Source: Bin87 sp965116785
Lineage (GTDB): Bacteria > Chloroflexota > Dehalococcoidia > Lucifugimonadales > UBA3495
Length of the DNA: 64,000 nt
NCBI GenBank assembly: GCA_965116785.1
Contig: OZ220731.1
Location: 124,001-188,000, forward strand
Direction of reading: 5' to 3'
A model generated the notes under the pieces. The model was not told where the DNA came from. It was given only the letters and a program-made list of their open reading frames with translations, and ran no database searches. The position numbers were made by a program, and so were the translations under genes. Positions 44,691 through 53,317 of this stretch are shown here, piece by piece. Positions within the stretch are counted from its first letter, which is position 1. Each line of letters opens with the position of its first letter.

Positions 44691-45755
44691 ATGGCTTCCA
44701 TGGAAACCGGCATCCAATTCCACCTGCCTACCTACGCCCACGTGCCATTGCCCCACCTGGTGGAATTGGCTTCCCGGGCGGAGGCCAGGGGCGTGGGCCA
44801 ATTTTGGGTCACCGACAACTTGAGAAGCCGCCAGTCCTTCGTGGTCCTGGCGGCCATGACATCCCGCCTCAAGACCAAGCTGGGCACCGCGGTCACCGTG
44901 CAGTATTTCCGCAACCCGGTTGACCTGGCGGATTCCATCGCCACCCTGAGTGAGTTAATGGACGGGCGGGAATTGAGCATCGGCTTGGGTCGAGGGAATC
45001 CCCGCACGCCGTCACTCATCCGGACGCCGCGGCCGGTCAGCGTGCTCCGGGAAACCGCCCAGAGCGTCCGCCGCCTGTTGGACGGCCAGGCGGTGTGCTT
45101 CGCGGACTACCCCGCCCTGCTGGACTATTATCATTTCAATCCCGCCGCCGCCTTCCGCCTGAATTTCAGCCCCGCGTCGCCGGTTCGACTCTATTGCGGC
45201 AGCAACGGCCCGTTGGGGATGGCCGTGGGCGGCGAAACCATGGACGGCCTGATCTTCGGCGGCCACTACATGGCGGCCCTGCGCACCGGCAGAGTTCCCG
45301 AACTGCTGGATGCCTTCGATGCGGCGCTTCCCCCGGAGCGGCCGCGCAAGGCTGTTCCCAGGGTGGCGGAAATCAAGATTTCTTTGTCCCGCGACGTATC
45401 CGCCGCCAGGGACTTCGTCAGGGAAAGCGCGGGCAACCGCGTCCTGAACATGTACCGCCAAGGCTACACCCGGGAGGACATCCAACGGCTGGGCGTAGCC
45501 CTGCTGGACGTCGAACGGCTGGACCATGCAGAGCGCAACGGCGCTACGGAAGCGGAGTTCGATGCCCTGGTGACCGACGCCATGATTGACGCCATCTTCA
45601 TTGCCGGCACGCCCGGGGACTGCATTGAACGCATGCTTGAGGTGCAGGCAACGGCCCGGGAGCAGGGCTTCAATCAGTTGCTGTTCTCGGAGCTGGGTCC
45701 CGACGTAGACGAGGCCATGACGCTGCTGTGCGACGAGGTGATACCGGCCCTCTAG
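44691..45755 (+). CDS. Luciferase-like (F420/FMN-dependent) oxidoreductase
   Basis: 354 residues with the TIM-barrel pattern of LLM-class enzymes: FHLPTYAHVPLPHLVELASR, VGQFWVTDNL, KLGTAVTVQYFRNPVDLAD and GRELSIGLGRGNPRTPSLIR. A late GTPGDCIERMLEV is typical of F420-type members. The start is the ATG at 44691 (MASMETG); upstream frame extension overlaps the NHL gene. The cofactor (F420H2 or FMNH2) and substrate are not determined. First of three LLM genes in the window. Confidence 0.85.
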   Translation: MASMETGIQFHLPTYAHVPLPHLVELASRAEARGVGQFWVTDNLRSRQSFVVLAAMTSRLKTKLGTAVTVQYFRNPVDLADSIATLSELMDGRELSIGLGRGNPRTPSLIRTPRPVSVLRETAQSVRRLLDGQAVCFADYPALLDYYHFNPAAAFRLNFSPASPVRLYCGSNGPLGMAVGGETMDGLIFGGHYMAALRTGRVPELLDAFDAALPPERPRKAVPRVAEIKISLSRDVSAARDFVRESAGNRVLNMYRQGYTREDIQRLGVALLDVERLDHAERNGATEAEFDALVTDAMIDAIFIAGTPGDCIERMLEVQATAREQGFNQLLFSELGPDVDEAMTLLCDEVIPAL

Positions 45756-45963
45756 CCGTCAACACCCGGTCATGGGCTCGGCGGGAATCACGTATACTTG
45801 ACGGCATGTTGCCCGCGTCAACTGCTTGGAGCAGCGGCGTTCGACGCCTGAAACACATCGATTTCTGAATTGATTTGGCGTCTAAGTTGCCTGTTCGTTG
45901 GCTACGAGCATGACCGGTGCTATCGAGTCGCGAGACCATTCATTTACACGAAGGAACCTGTTG

Positions 45964-47085
45964 ATGGCATTGCAGTTTGGGGTATTCGACCACATCGAGC
46001 CCATTCCCGGCGTACCGCTGGATCAGATCTACCGAGAGCGGTTGGACCAGATCGAAGTGCTGGAATCCGCCGGGTTTTACTCCTACCACCTCGCGGAGCA
46101 CCACACTCCGGCGGTCCACAGCCTTGCGCCGTCGCAGAACGTGTTCCTGGCGGCTGCGGCCGAACGGACCAGCACCATGCGCTTGGGACCGTGCGTCTAC
46201 GTGCTGCCGTTGCACCACCCGGTGCGCCTGATCGAGGAAATCTGCATGCTGGACAATCTCAGCGGCGGGCGGATGGACATCGGTGTGGGACGCGGCGGAG
46301 TGATCGAGGCGTATTTTTGGGGCCAGGACTCGGACGTGGAGATCAACTACGCCCGGTATCTGGAGACCCTGGCGGTGGTCCGCGAGGGGTTGAGCCACGA
46401 TTCGCTCACCTTCGAAGGCGAGTTCTACAACTTCGACGACCTGCCCATGCGCCTGCGTCCCAAGCAGGATCCCCACCCGCCCCTGTGGTACATGCGGAAC
46501 GTGGAAACCGCGGCCATGAACGGGATGCACACCATCATCGTGGGGAACCTCGGTTCCTTCGGCGCAAACGTGGAACGCTATTTCCAGCTCTGGGACGAGC
46601 ACCAGGGGCCTGGCGCGCTCAACGCTCAGGGCGAAGCTCCCAAGATCGGCTTGGTGAACCACCTCTACCTGGCCGAGACCGACGCTGAGGCGGCCACCAT
46701 GGCCCAGCCGGCATGGGACCAGTACAAATGGAACCTGGCGGCGCCCCGTCGCTTGGAGGCAGAGCGCCGCGGTTTGACCCAGTTCCTCGGCAGCGAGGCC
46801 AATCCCCGGCCATCCAACCTTCCGGCGCGGGAGGCGCAGGCCGGCCCGGCTGCCGCAGCACGAAGGTCCACCTCCGCAGGGCTCGAGGAACACGCCGCGC
46901 CGGGAGGGGGCGGTTTCAACGTCGTCGCCGGTTCCCCGGAGTCGATCCGCAGCTACATGGACGAATATCTCGAAACCGGCGCCAACTACTTCGTGGCTGC
47001 CTTCCAGTGGGGGCACCTGTCGCATGAGGAAACCATGCGTTCGCTGGACCTGTTTGTGACGGAGGTCATGCCTCACTACGTCTAG
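45964..47085 (+). CDS. Luciferase-like monooxygenase
   Basis: 373 residues starting at ATG 45964 (MALQFGVFDHIEP), with GAAGGA upstream; the ATG at 45898 is less likely. LLM-class motifs: SYHLAEHHTPAV, AERTSTMRLGPCVYVLPLHH, PVRLIEEICMLDNLSGGRMD, IGVGRGG and FNVVAGSPESIRSYMDEYLE. The AEHH motif and LSGGRxDIGVGRG are characteristic of bacterial-luciferase-like monooxygenases. An unusual Ala/Pro-rich linker (AREAQAGPAAAARRSTSAG) sits before the last 60 residues. Substrate unknown. Confidence 0.85.
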   Translation: MALQFGVFDHIEPIPGVPLDQIYRERLDQIEVLESAGFYSYHLAEHHTPAVHSLAPSQNVFLAAAAERTSTMRLGPCVYVLPLHHPVRLIEEICMLDNLSGGRMDIGVGRGGVIEAYFWGQDSDVEINYARYLETLAVVREGLSHDSLTFEGEFYNFDDLPMRLRPKQDPHPPLWYMRNVETAAMNGMHTIIVGNLGSFGANVERYFQLWDEHQGPGALNAQGEAPKIGLVNHLYLAETDAEAATMAQPAWDQYKWNLAAPRRLEAERRGLTQFLGSEANPRPSNLPAREAQAGPAAAARRSTSAGLEEHAAPGGGGFNVVAGSPESIRSYMDEYLETGANYFVAAFQWGHLSHEETMRSLDLFVTEVMPHYV

Positions 47086-47179
47086 GGATGTGGGCATGAG
47101 CCGCCGGCAAGGCGGGCTCGGCCCGCAGCCGCATTACGCCGGTTTGACACCGCCGATCTCACCGCCATACCATACTCGC

Positions 47180-47536
47180 ATGGCCACTCAAAAGTACCGA
47201 GATGCCAGCCGCCACTTGTTGGCGCAAGCCCGGAGCGAACTCGCCGCCGGCGACGTGCGTCAAGCCTCGGAGAAGGGCTGGGGAGCCGCCGCGCAGATGC
47301 TGAAGGTTATCGCCGAACAGCGTGGGTGGGAACACGAAAGGCACCGGCACTTTTCGCGAGTCGCCAGCCGGCTGCGGTACGAACTGGGCGACGGCGACCT
47401 CTATCGCCAGTTTCGGGTTGCCGAAGGGCTCCACGAGAACTTCTACGAAGATACCCTGGAGACCGAAGATGTCGCCTTGGATCTCGGCGACGTGGCGCTG
47501 CTGCTTGACAAGTTGGAGTCGCTGACCCGCCCGTAA
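47180..47536 (+). CDS. PaREP1/HEPN-like helical protein
   Basis: 118 residues, almost entirely alpha-helical in pattern. The core ASRHLLAQARSELAAGDVRQ and ASEKGWGAAAQMLKVIAEQR resembles the PaREP1/HEPN-related family in which small helical proteins accompany nucleotidyltransferases or act alone. No partner nucleotidyltransferase is adjacent and the catalytic R-x(4-6)-H of toxic HEPN RNases is not clearly present. Function unknown; convergent with the MFS gene. Confidence 0.6.
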   Translation: MATQKYRDASRHLLAQARSELAAGDVRQASEKGWGAAAQMLKVIAEQRGWEHERHRHFSRVASRLRYELGDGDLYRQFRVAEGLHENFYEDTLETEDVALDLGDVALLLDKLESLTRP

Positions 47537-47624
47537 CCAACCCCCTGGCGGCCGCTTTTATGGACCGCGTAATATCGGTGTTGTTCGCTTGGCCCGCGAG
47601 CTCCGCTCCCAACAGTCTGCCGAG

Positions 47625-48854
47625 CTACACCCGCAGTTGCCGCAGCGTGGGTCGCCATACCCCCAGCACGAACGCTACCGTCAGGTAGATCACCGCTCCG
47701 CCCGCAAAGGCAGCGGTCCAGCTGATGTGCTCCGCGACCAGCGTCATCGGGTAAGAGCCGATGAACATCAACGCTGCGGATACGTACCAGACGCTCATCA
47801 CTCTGCCCTGGTACTCCCCGGGCACCGACAGTTGCAATACCGTTGTCCCCATCGGCACGATGCTGCCCATCCCCACCAGGAACAGGATCGCCCACGACAC
47901 CCAGAACCATTGCGACCAGGCGAGGCAGAACAGGGCTATGCCGAACAGGAAGATGCAGCCCAGCAGCAGCCAGTTCTTATGCGGTGAGTTGCCCATCGAC
48001 GCCATGATGAACGTTCCGGACAAAGAGCCGATGCCCGCTCCGGTCATCAGCAGACCGGCGCCGCCGGCTCCTGTATCCAGCGCCAGTTTGGCGAAGGCGG
48101 GAAGCAGTTGGGCGTAGGGCATCGCGAAGAAGCCGAAGGCGAACCCTATCCCGATGACGGTGAAGGTCACCGGGTTCGACCAGCAGTATCGCAGCCCGCC
48201 CCACAGTTCGGAAAAGATGCCCGAACGCTGATCCCGAGTGACCGTCGGCACCCGTCGGACCATCAGCAACGTGACCGTGCCCACGAAGAAGCAGCCGGTT
48301 GCCACGTACATCGCTGGAGCCAATCCGGTCAGTTCGATCACCGCCCCGGCCACGGCCGGGCCAATGATGCGTCCTGAGTTCATCACCGCCGAGTTCAGGA
48401 TCACGGCGTTCATCAGGTCGTCGCGGTCCACCAAGTCGCGGACTATGGCCAACCGGGCCGGAGTGTTGATGGCCTGTAGGGTGCCGAGGACGAAGGCCGA
48501 CGCGTACACGTGCCACAGCGCAACCGCCTCGGCGGTTTGCAACACCGAGATCCCCAGCATCAGCAGCGCCACCAGGGCCTGCGTCAGCATCAGCAGTCCG
48601 CGGCGGTCGAACCGGTCGGCAAAGGCGCCGCCGAAAAGAACGAACCCCAGCGTGGGCATCCCGTACAGGAAAATCATGAAGCCCATGCTGGCGGCGGAGT
48701 CGGTCAGCACCAGGACCAACCAGCCCAGGATCAGGAACTGCATCCCCCTGCCCAACGCCTGGGCGTTGGCGCCGATCCAAAACCAGCGGTAATCCCTGTG
48801 CCGCAGTGCCCGGAAGGTTTGGACCCGGCGTCCGATTGCGAGGATATGAGCCAA
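47625..48854 (-). CDS. MFS transporter (EntS/MFS_3-type)
   Basis: 409 residues with about 12 membrane helices. The N-terminus FRALRHRDYRWFWIGANAQA followed by MQFLILGWLVLVLTDSAASM, and the loop GAFADRFDRRGLLMLTQALV, are the pattern of drug/siderophore exporters of the MFS_3 group. The only plausible start is TTG at 48854 because no ATG precedes the first helix. The substrate is unknown. Confidence 0.85.
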   Translation of the reverse strand: MAHILAIGRRVQTFRALRHRDYRWFWIGANAQALGRGMQFLILGWLVLVLTDSAASMGFMIFLYGMPTLGFVLFGGAFADRFDRRGLLMLTQALVALLMLGISVLQTAEAVALWHVYASAFVLGTLQAINTPARLAIVRDLVDRDDLMNAVILNSAVMNSGRIIGPAVAGAVIELTGLAPAMYVATGCFFVGTVTLLMVRRVPTVTRDQRSGIFSELWGGLRYCWSNPVTFTVIGIGFAFGFFAMPYAQLLPAFAKLALDTGAGGAGLLMTGAGIGSLSGTFIMASMGNSPHKNWLLLGCIFLFGIALFCLAWSQWFWVSWAILFLVGMGSIVPMGTTVLQLSVPGEYQGRVMSVWYVSAALMFIGSYPMTLVAEHISWTAAFAGGAVIYLTVAFVLGVWRPTLRQLRV

Positions 48855-49214
48855 CTAATTCACCGGATATCCCGCGCTGTGTTCCCACTCATGTGGCGTT
48901 CTAGTCATCGGTCGGAAGATATTCGAGGGCAAGCCTGCGGCGGGGAGGGTGTAGGGCCTGAGCAATATCAGGTTGCTCTTTGGCCGTCAATGCGTGATGC
49001 AAACTCACGCGGACACAGTATCCATCAAACTGCCGTCGCGAGCGAAGCGCGGCAGTCTGGTTGCTGGGTGCGACGTTCTTCAGGTTACGAAGGATGGCAA
49101 AGTCATCGGCAGGCGCATACCATAGGCCTCCATAACACGTCGGGACGAGTGGTATGGACCCGATTCAGCAGGTTGAGTCGAGCCAGCCAATTGCTCCGTC
49201 CGGGAGGGAACACC
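48855..49214. other. Intergenic region with a palindrome
   Basis: About 360 bases with no gene. ACTGCCG (49029-49035) pairs with CGGCAGT (49050-49056) around a core containing GCGAGCGAAGCG, similar to the core of the dispersed palindrome at 59442-59532. It is probably a truncated copy of that repeat. Confidence 0.5.
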
Positions 49215-50081
49215 ATGCCAGAAGCCAGGCTAACCGTTGGCAACGTCGAGATACTGTCCCTTAACGACCAAGAGGCCACGCTGCCCCTCAGCGATGTATT
49301 TCCGGAGGTCCCCGCCGAGGCGTGGGCGCCCTACCGGGAGCGCTACCCCAGCGGCTTCCGCGATGACCACCTGCTGGCCCACTTCGAGTGCTACCTGATC
49401 CGATCCGAGGGCCAGACCATCCTGGTGGACACCGGGCTGGGCGGCGCGGCGTCCAACCCCCACTCAATAGAGGCCATGGTCGGCGGCGCCGAAGGACGCT
49501 TGCTTCAGGAACTGGAAAGCGCCCGCGTCAGTCCCGGCGACATCGACACCGTCTTCTTCAGCCACCTGCACTTCGACCACGTCGGCTGGAACCTCACCCA
49601 CGAGCCGGGCTCGCCCGCCCGCGCCACCTTCCCCAACGCCCGCTACGTCGCCCACCGCGCCGACTGGGAAGTGTTCCAGCGTCCCGACGTCATGGAACTT
49701 TTCCCGCCTCACTGGGACCAGACACTCGGCCCTCTGCAGGATCTGGGCGTGCTGGATCTGCTGGACGGCGAGCGCGCCCTTACCGGCGAAATCACCGCCA
49801 TTCCAACGCCGGGGCATACCCCGGGGTCCATGAGCCTCGCCGTCGTGTCCGGTGGACAGCGGGCCTACATTCTGGGCGACGTTTTCCACGGCCCGACACA
49901 GGTCACCGAAACCGGTTGGAAGTTCAGCTTCGACATGGATGGAGACCAGGGGGTGGCCACCCGTACCGCCATGGTCGAGCGGGCCGAGGCCGAGAACGCC
50001 ATCATGGCAATCTGCCACCACGGCGGGTTCGGCCGCGTGGTTCGCGCCGAAGGACGCCGCTACTGGCAGTTGGTCTCCTGA
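49215..50081 (+). CDS. MBL-fold metallohydrolase (lactonase-like)
   Basis: 288 residues from ATG 49215, preceded by GGGAGG; a longer frame upstream is not supported. Metal ligands: FFSHLHFDHVGWN (HxHxDH), PTPGHTPGSMSL (His), YILGDVFHGP (Asp) and ICHHGGFG (His). The group includes N-acyl homoserine lactonases and related quinolone-type hydrolases; YLIRSEGQTILVDTGLGGAA and the insertion VAHRADWEVFQ are typical. The substrate is unknown. Confidence 0.87.
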   Translation: MPEARLTVGNVEILSLNDQEATLPLSDVFPEVPAEAWAPYRERYPSGFRDDHLLAHFECYLIRSEGQTILVDTGLGGAASNPHSIEAMVGGAEGRLLQELESARVSPGDIDTVFFSHLHFDHVGWNLTHEPGSPARATFPNARYVAHRADWEVFQRPDVMELFPPHWDQTLGPLQDLGVLDLLDGERALTGEITAIPTPGHTPGSMSLAVVSGGQRAYILGDVFHGPTQVTETGWKFSFDMDGDQGVATRTAMVERAEAENAIMAICHHGGFGRVVRAEGRRYWQLVS

Positions 50082-50180
50082 TGATCTGGAGGATTTGATG
50101 CGCTGGGCGTGGCCAACCGTCTCCACGCCCATGCGCGAGCGCCTGCAGTAACGACGCGTGATGGCCGTGGCGCTAAGCCG

Positions 50181-51560
50181 TTATGCAACCCCCAGGTCTG
50201 ACGCCGCCTGGCCGATCACGCTGTCCATGGTGGACACGATCTGTTCGATCTCGCCGGGCGTGACGCACAGCGGGGGCATGATGTTCATGAGGTCTCCCCC
50301 GCGCAGGAACAGGCCCTGGTCGGCAAAACCCTGGGTCAGCCTGGGACCCAGACCGGAGTCGGCAGGGAAGTGTTCCTTCGTCTCCCGGTGCTTCACCAGC
50401 TCCATCCCGCACATGAGACCCAGGCCACGCACATTGCCGATGATGGAGTGCTTTTCCTTGAGTTCTTCGAGACCGTCGAGAAGATATTTCCCCATCCTGG
50501 CCGAATTCTCCACCATCCCTTCCCGTTCCATGATCTCCAGGTTCTTCAACGAGGCTGCGGCCGCCACGGGATGTCCGCCGAAGGTGATCACGTGCCGGAA
50601 CGCCGCCCGGGGGCTGCCGACGAAAGCGTCGGCGATGTGCTTGCGCAGGATGGTTCCGCCCATGGGGATGTACCCGCTGGTGATGCCCTTGGCCACGGTC
50701 ATCATGTCCGGAACGACGTCCCAGTGCTCGCAGCCGAACCATTTGCCGGTTCGGCCGAACCCGGTGATCACCTCATCTGCGATCAACAGGCAACCGTATT
50801 TGTCGCAGAGTTCCCGCAGCTTGGGCCAGTAGTTGTCCGGCGGCACCACCGCACCCATGGGACTGGAGATCGGCTCGGCGATGACCGCCGCGATGGTTTC
50901 CGGCCCCTGGAATTTGATGATCTTCTCGATATCGTCCACGCACCGCTGGCCGCATTCCTCCGGCGTTTCGCTGTTGAACTCGCAGCGGTAGAAGTTGGGC
51001 TGGGCCGCGTGGAACGTATTGGGCATCAGGGGTTCGTAGTCTTCCCTGGGGTATAGGAAGTTGCCGCCCAGAGCCATCGCCCCCATAGTCGCGCCGTGGT
51101 ACGAGTCCCGCCGGCTGATGAACTTGGTCCGCAGCGGTTCGCCCATGCGCTTGAAATAGGCGCGGGTCAGTTTCAACGCGGTTTCCACCGACTCGGAGCC
51201 GCCGCTGGTGAAGAAGCAGCGCGACAGGTCGCCCGGCATCATTGACGCAACCTTTTCCGAAAGCATGACCGTGGGTTCGGTGGTGGTGCCCATGGGCATG
51301 TAGGTGATCTTGAGCATCTGCTCGTAGGCGGCGTCCGCAATTTCCTTTTGACCGTATCCCACGTTCTTCAGCCAGAGGCCGGACATGGCGTCGATGTAGG
51401 TGTTGCCCAGCGCGTCGGTGACCTGGCAGCCCTTGCCTTCCACGAAAATCTGGGGCTCCCCCTTCTCGGCCATGTCGCTGGGCTCGCGCAGGTACACCCA
51501 GAGGTTTTCCAGGGCGGTCCTTTGCAGGTCGTTGACCGCGGATTCGGTGTGCGTAGCCAT
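50181..51560 (-). CDS. Class III (omega-type) aminotransferase
   Basis: 459 residues from ATG 51560 with GGAGGT upstream. PLP-enzyme motifs: YIDAMSGLWLKNVGYG, FTSGGSESVETALKLTRAYF, RRDSYHGATMGAMALGGN, AAVIAEPISSPMGAVVPPDNY, LLIADEVITGFGRTGKWF (Asp to the pyridine N) and MMTVAKGITSGYIPMGGTI with the Schiff-base Lys. Typical of beta-alanine/putrescine-pyruvate-type transaminases. Substrate not determined. Same strand as the luciferase-like gene at 51805. Confidence 0.92.
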   Translation of the reverse strand: MATHTESAVNDLQRTALENLWVYLREPSDMAEKGEPQIFVEGKGCQVTDALGNTYIDAMSGLWLKNVGYGQKEIADAAYEQMLKITYMPMGTTTEPTVMLSEKVASMMPGDLSRCFFTSGGSESVETALKLTRAYFKRMGEPLRTKFISRRDSYHGATMGAMALGGNFLYPREDYEPLMPNTFHAAQPNFYRCEFNSETPEECGQRCVDDIEKIIKFQGPETIAAVIAEPISSPMGAVVPPDNYWPKLRELCDKYGCLLIADEVITGFGRTGKWFGCEHWDVVPDMMTVAKGITSGYIPMGGTILRKHIADAFVGSPRAAFRHVITFGGHPVAAAASLKNLEIMEREGMVENSARMGKYLLDGLEELKEKHSIIGNVRGLGLMCGMELVKHRETKEHFPADSGLGPRLTQGFADQGLFLRGGDLMNIMPPLCVTPGEIEQIVSTMDSVIGQAASDLGVA

Positions 51561-51804
51561 GCTTACCTCCGGGTGGTGTTCCTGGCGCAAATTTCGGGAC
51601 GTTCTATGGCGGGTCAGTCTAACATTGGGCGACAGCCGCCACAAACGAGCGTCGGAACCGTGGGCGATGCATTGGATGGTGCGGCGTGCCAATCTGCCCC
51701 CGGTCGGCCACGGGCCAGCAAGCCTGAATGTCCCTCCCTGCAGGAGTAACAAGTCCTGGCCGTGGTCCCCGCAAAACGCGCGTCGCGTTGGGGACTGCTC
51801 CCGG

Positions 51805-52806
51805 TCATTGCAAACGCGGCAGCAGCTCCTCGGATATCAGCTGCAGGTAATCCAGCCGGGCGGAGAATTCGCTGGGTAGATTCAGGCTGGCCAGCCCGAT
51901 GTAGTCCAGGCCGTCCTCTTCCCGGCAGCGGTTGATTATTTCGGCGCAGTCCTGCGGGCTACCCGCCACTGCCCAGTCTGGCAACTCGCGCGGGCCTCCG
52001 AGTCCCAGGTCCACCGTGGTGTTTTCCTGCATGTTGAACGACGCATACATGCCGGCTTTCTTTGAGGCCATCTCCCGCGCTTCGGTGATGGCCGTTTCAC
52101 GGTCCCTGGCGATGGCGATGGAGCGGTGGGCGCCGATCCTTCCCGCCGGGTCCTTGTCCAGCTCGGCCAGTGCTTCCTTGTACTGCTGCGTCAGCACGCT
52201 GATGTCCTTCCATCCCGGCTGCGGCCCCAGGATGACCCGGTCGCCCATGGCCGCAGCGCGACGGACGGCGCCCCGGCTTTGAGCCGCGATCCAGATGGGA
52301 GGATGCGGTTTCTGTGCCGGCGTCAGGGCGAGCCGCGCGCCGTTCACCTGCCAGTGTTCCCCACGGTAGTTCACCTCTTCTCCGCTCCACAGCAGCTTCA
52401 TCAATTCGATTGACTCTTCGAACCGGCCTACACGGTCCCTCCGGTTGGTGCCGAACGCCGCCAGCTCCGCTTCCCGGTAACCTAACCCCACGCCGAGCAC
52501 GAACCGCCCGTCGCTGATGTGGTCCAGTGTCACCGTCTGTTCGGCGATGTCCACCGGGTTGTGGTACGGAAGCAGGAGGATGCCAGTGAGCAGCTTCAGC
52601 CCCTCGGCGTCGGGAGCCAGCCGGGCCAGCGTCTGCATCGGCTGCATCCAGACGGTGGGATGCGCTATGTAGTGCTGTGGCATGTAGATCACAGAGAATC
52701 CCAGTGATTTCGCCCGCCGGCATACCTCGGCCGCTTCCTCCACCTGCTGGTGCATGGGACGGTCGGGGTCGTCCATGTAGTCGCGGATATAAAGTCCTAC
52801 TTCCAT
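51805..52806 (-). CDS. Luciferase-like monooxygenase
   Basis: 333 residues from ATG 52806. LLM pattern: FSVIYMPQHYIAHPTVWMQP, LTGILLLPYHNPVDIAEQTV, ISDGRFVLGVGLGYREAELA, RGEHWQVNGARLALTPAQKP, HPPIWIAAQSRGAVRRAAAM and WAVAGSPQDCAEII. The QHYI and HNPVDIAEQTVTLDHISDGR blocks are classic. It could use F420 or FMN. Third LLM gene in the window; the next gene upstream is a VOC protein, so the two may act in one catabolic pathway. Confidence 0.88.
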   Translation of the reverse strand: MEVGLYIRDYMDDPDRPMHQQVEEAAEVCRRAKSLGFSVIYMPQHYIAHPTVWMQPMQTLARLAPDAEGLKLLTGILLLPYHNPVDIAEQTVTLDHISDGRFVLGVGLGYREAELAAFGTNRRDRVGRFEESIELMKLLWSGEEVNYRGEHWQVNGARLALTPAQKPHPPIWIAAQSRGAVRRAAAMGDRVILGPQPGWKDISVLTQQYKEALAELDKDPAGRIGAHRSIAIARDRETAITEAREMASKKAGMYASFNMQENTTVDLGLGGPRELPDWAVAGSPQDCAEIINRCREEDGLDYIGLASLNLPSEFSARLDYLQLISEELLPRLQ

Positions 52807-52837
52807 TAGCTCTCAACTCCGTCCGATGCGGCGCGCG

Positions 52838-53215
52838 TCAGTCGGTGATGTAGGTGTGAGTTATGACCTCCCAGACGTGTCCGTTGTCGCACTCGAAGTA
52901 GAACCCGCGTCCCTGGTGCAGGTGGTTGATCTCGCCGTCCGTGCGCGAGCGCGGTCCGCTGCCGAAAACAACGCCCTCGTCCTTGATGCGCTGCAGGATC
53001 CCGTCGAACTCCTCGTCCGAGGCCAGGAAGGCGTAGTGGTTGGAGCGCGGGTTGTCCGAGTCGTCGAAGTCCAGCGTCAGGATGTCGTTGACCTTGACCG
53101 GCGCGAAGTGACCCCAGGGCCCTTCATATTTCAGGCCGAACATGCGGGCGATGAATTCCGCGGATTTCACCTTGTCGTAAGCGGGAACGATGGTGTGATC
53201 CAACTGCAACGGCAT
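52838..53215 (-). CDS. VOC-family (glyoxalase/dioxygenase) protein
   Basis: 125 residues from ATG 53215, where AGGAGG lies 6 bases upstream; an ATG two codons earlier is directly after that site and unlikely. The vicinal-oxygen-chelate fold is indicated by LQLDHTIVPAYDKVKSAEFI (His ligand), PRSNHYAFLASDEEFDGILQ (His ligand) and FYFECDNGHVWEVITH (Glu ligand), so the metal site seems intact. The function may be dioxygenase, isomerase or resistance-like. Adjacent to the luciferase-like gene. Confidence 0.83.
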   Translation of the reverse strand: MPLQLDHTIVPAYDKVKSAEFIARMFGLKYEGPWGHFAPVKVNDILTLDFDDSDNPRSNHYAFLASDEEFDGILQRIKDEGVVFGSGPRSRTDGEINHLHQGRGFYFECDNGHVWEVITHTYITD

Positions 53216-53317
53216 GATCATCCTCCTCTTTCCGATTTTCTCGGACAATATTTTCTGCGATGAGACCCGCGACTGGCTCGGCTCCAGAGCGCTTCGAAAA
53301 TCGGTCACACTGAAATC

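Noticed and set aside
48510..49214. N-terminal extension of the MBL-fold protein through the intergenic region
   Set aside because: The first part is antisense to the MFS gene, and the ATG at 49215 has a good ribosome site and matches the family start.
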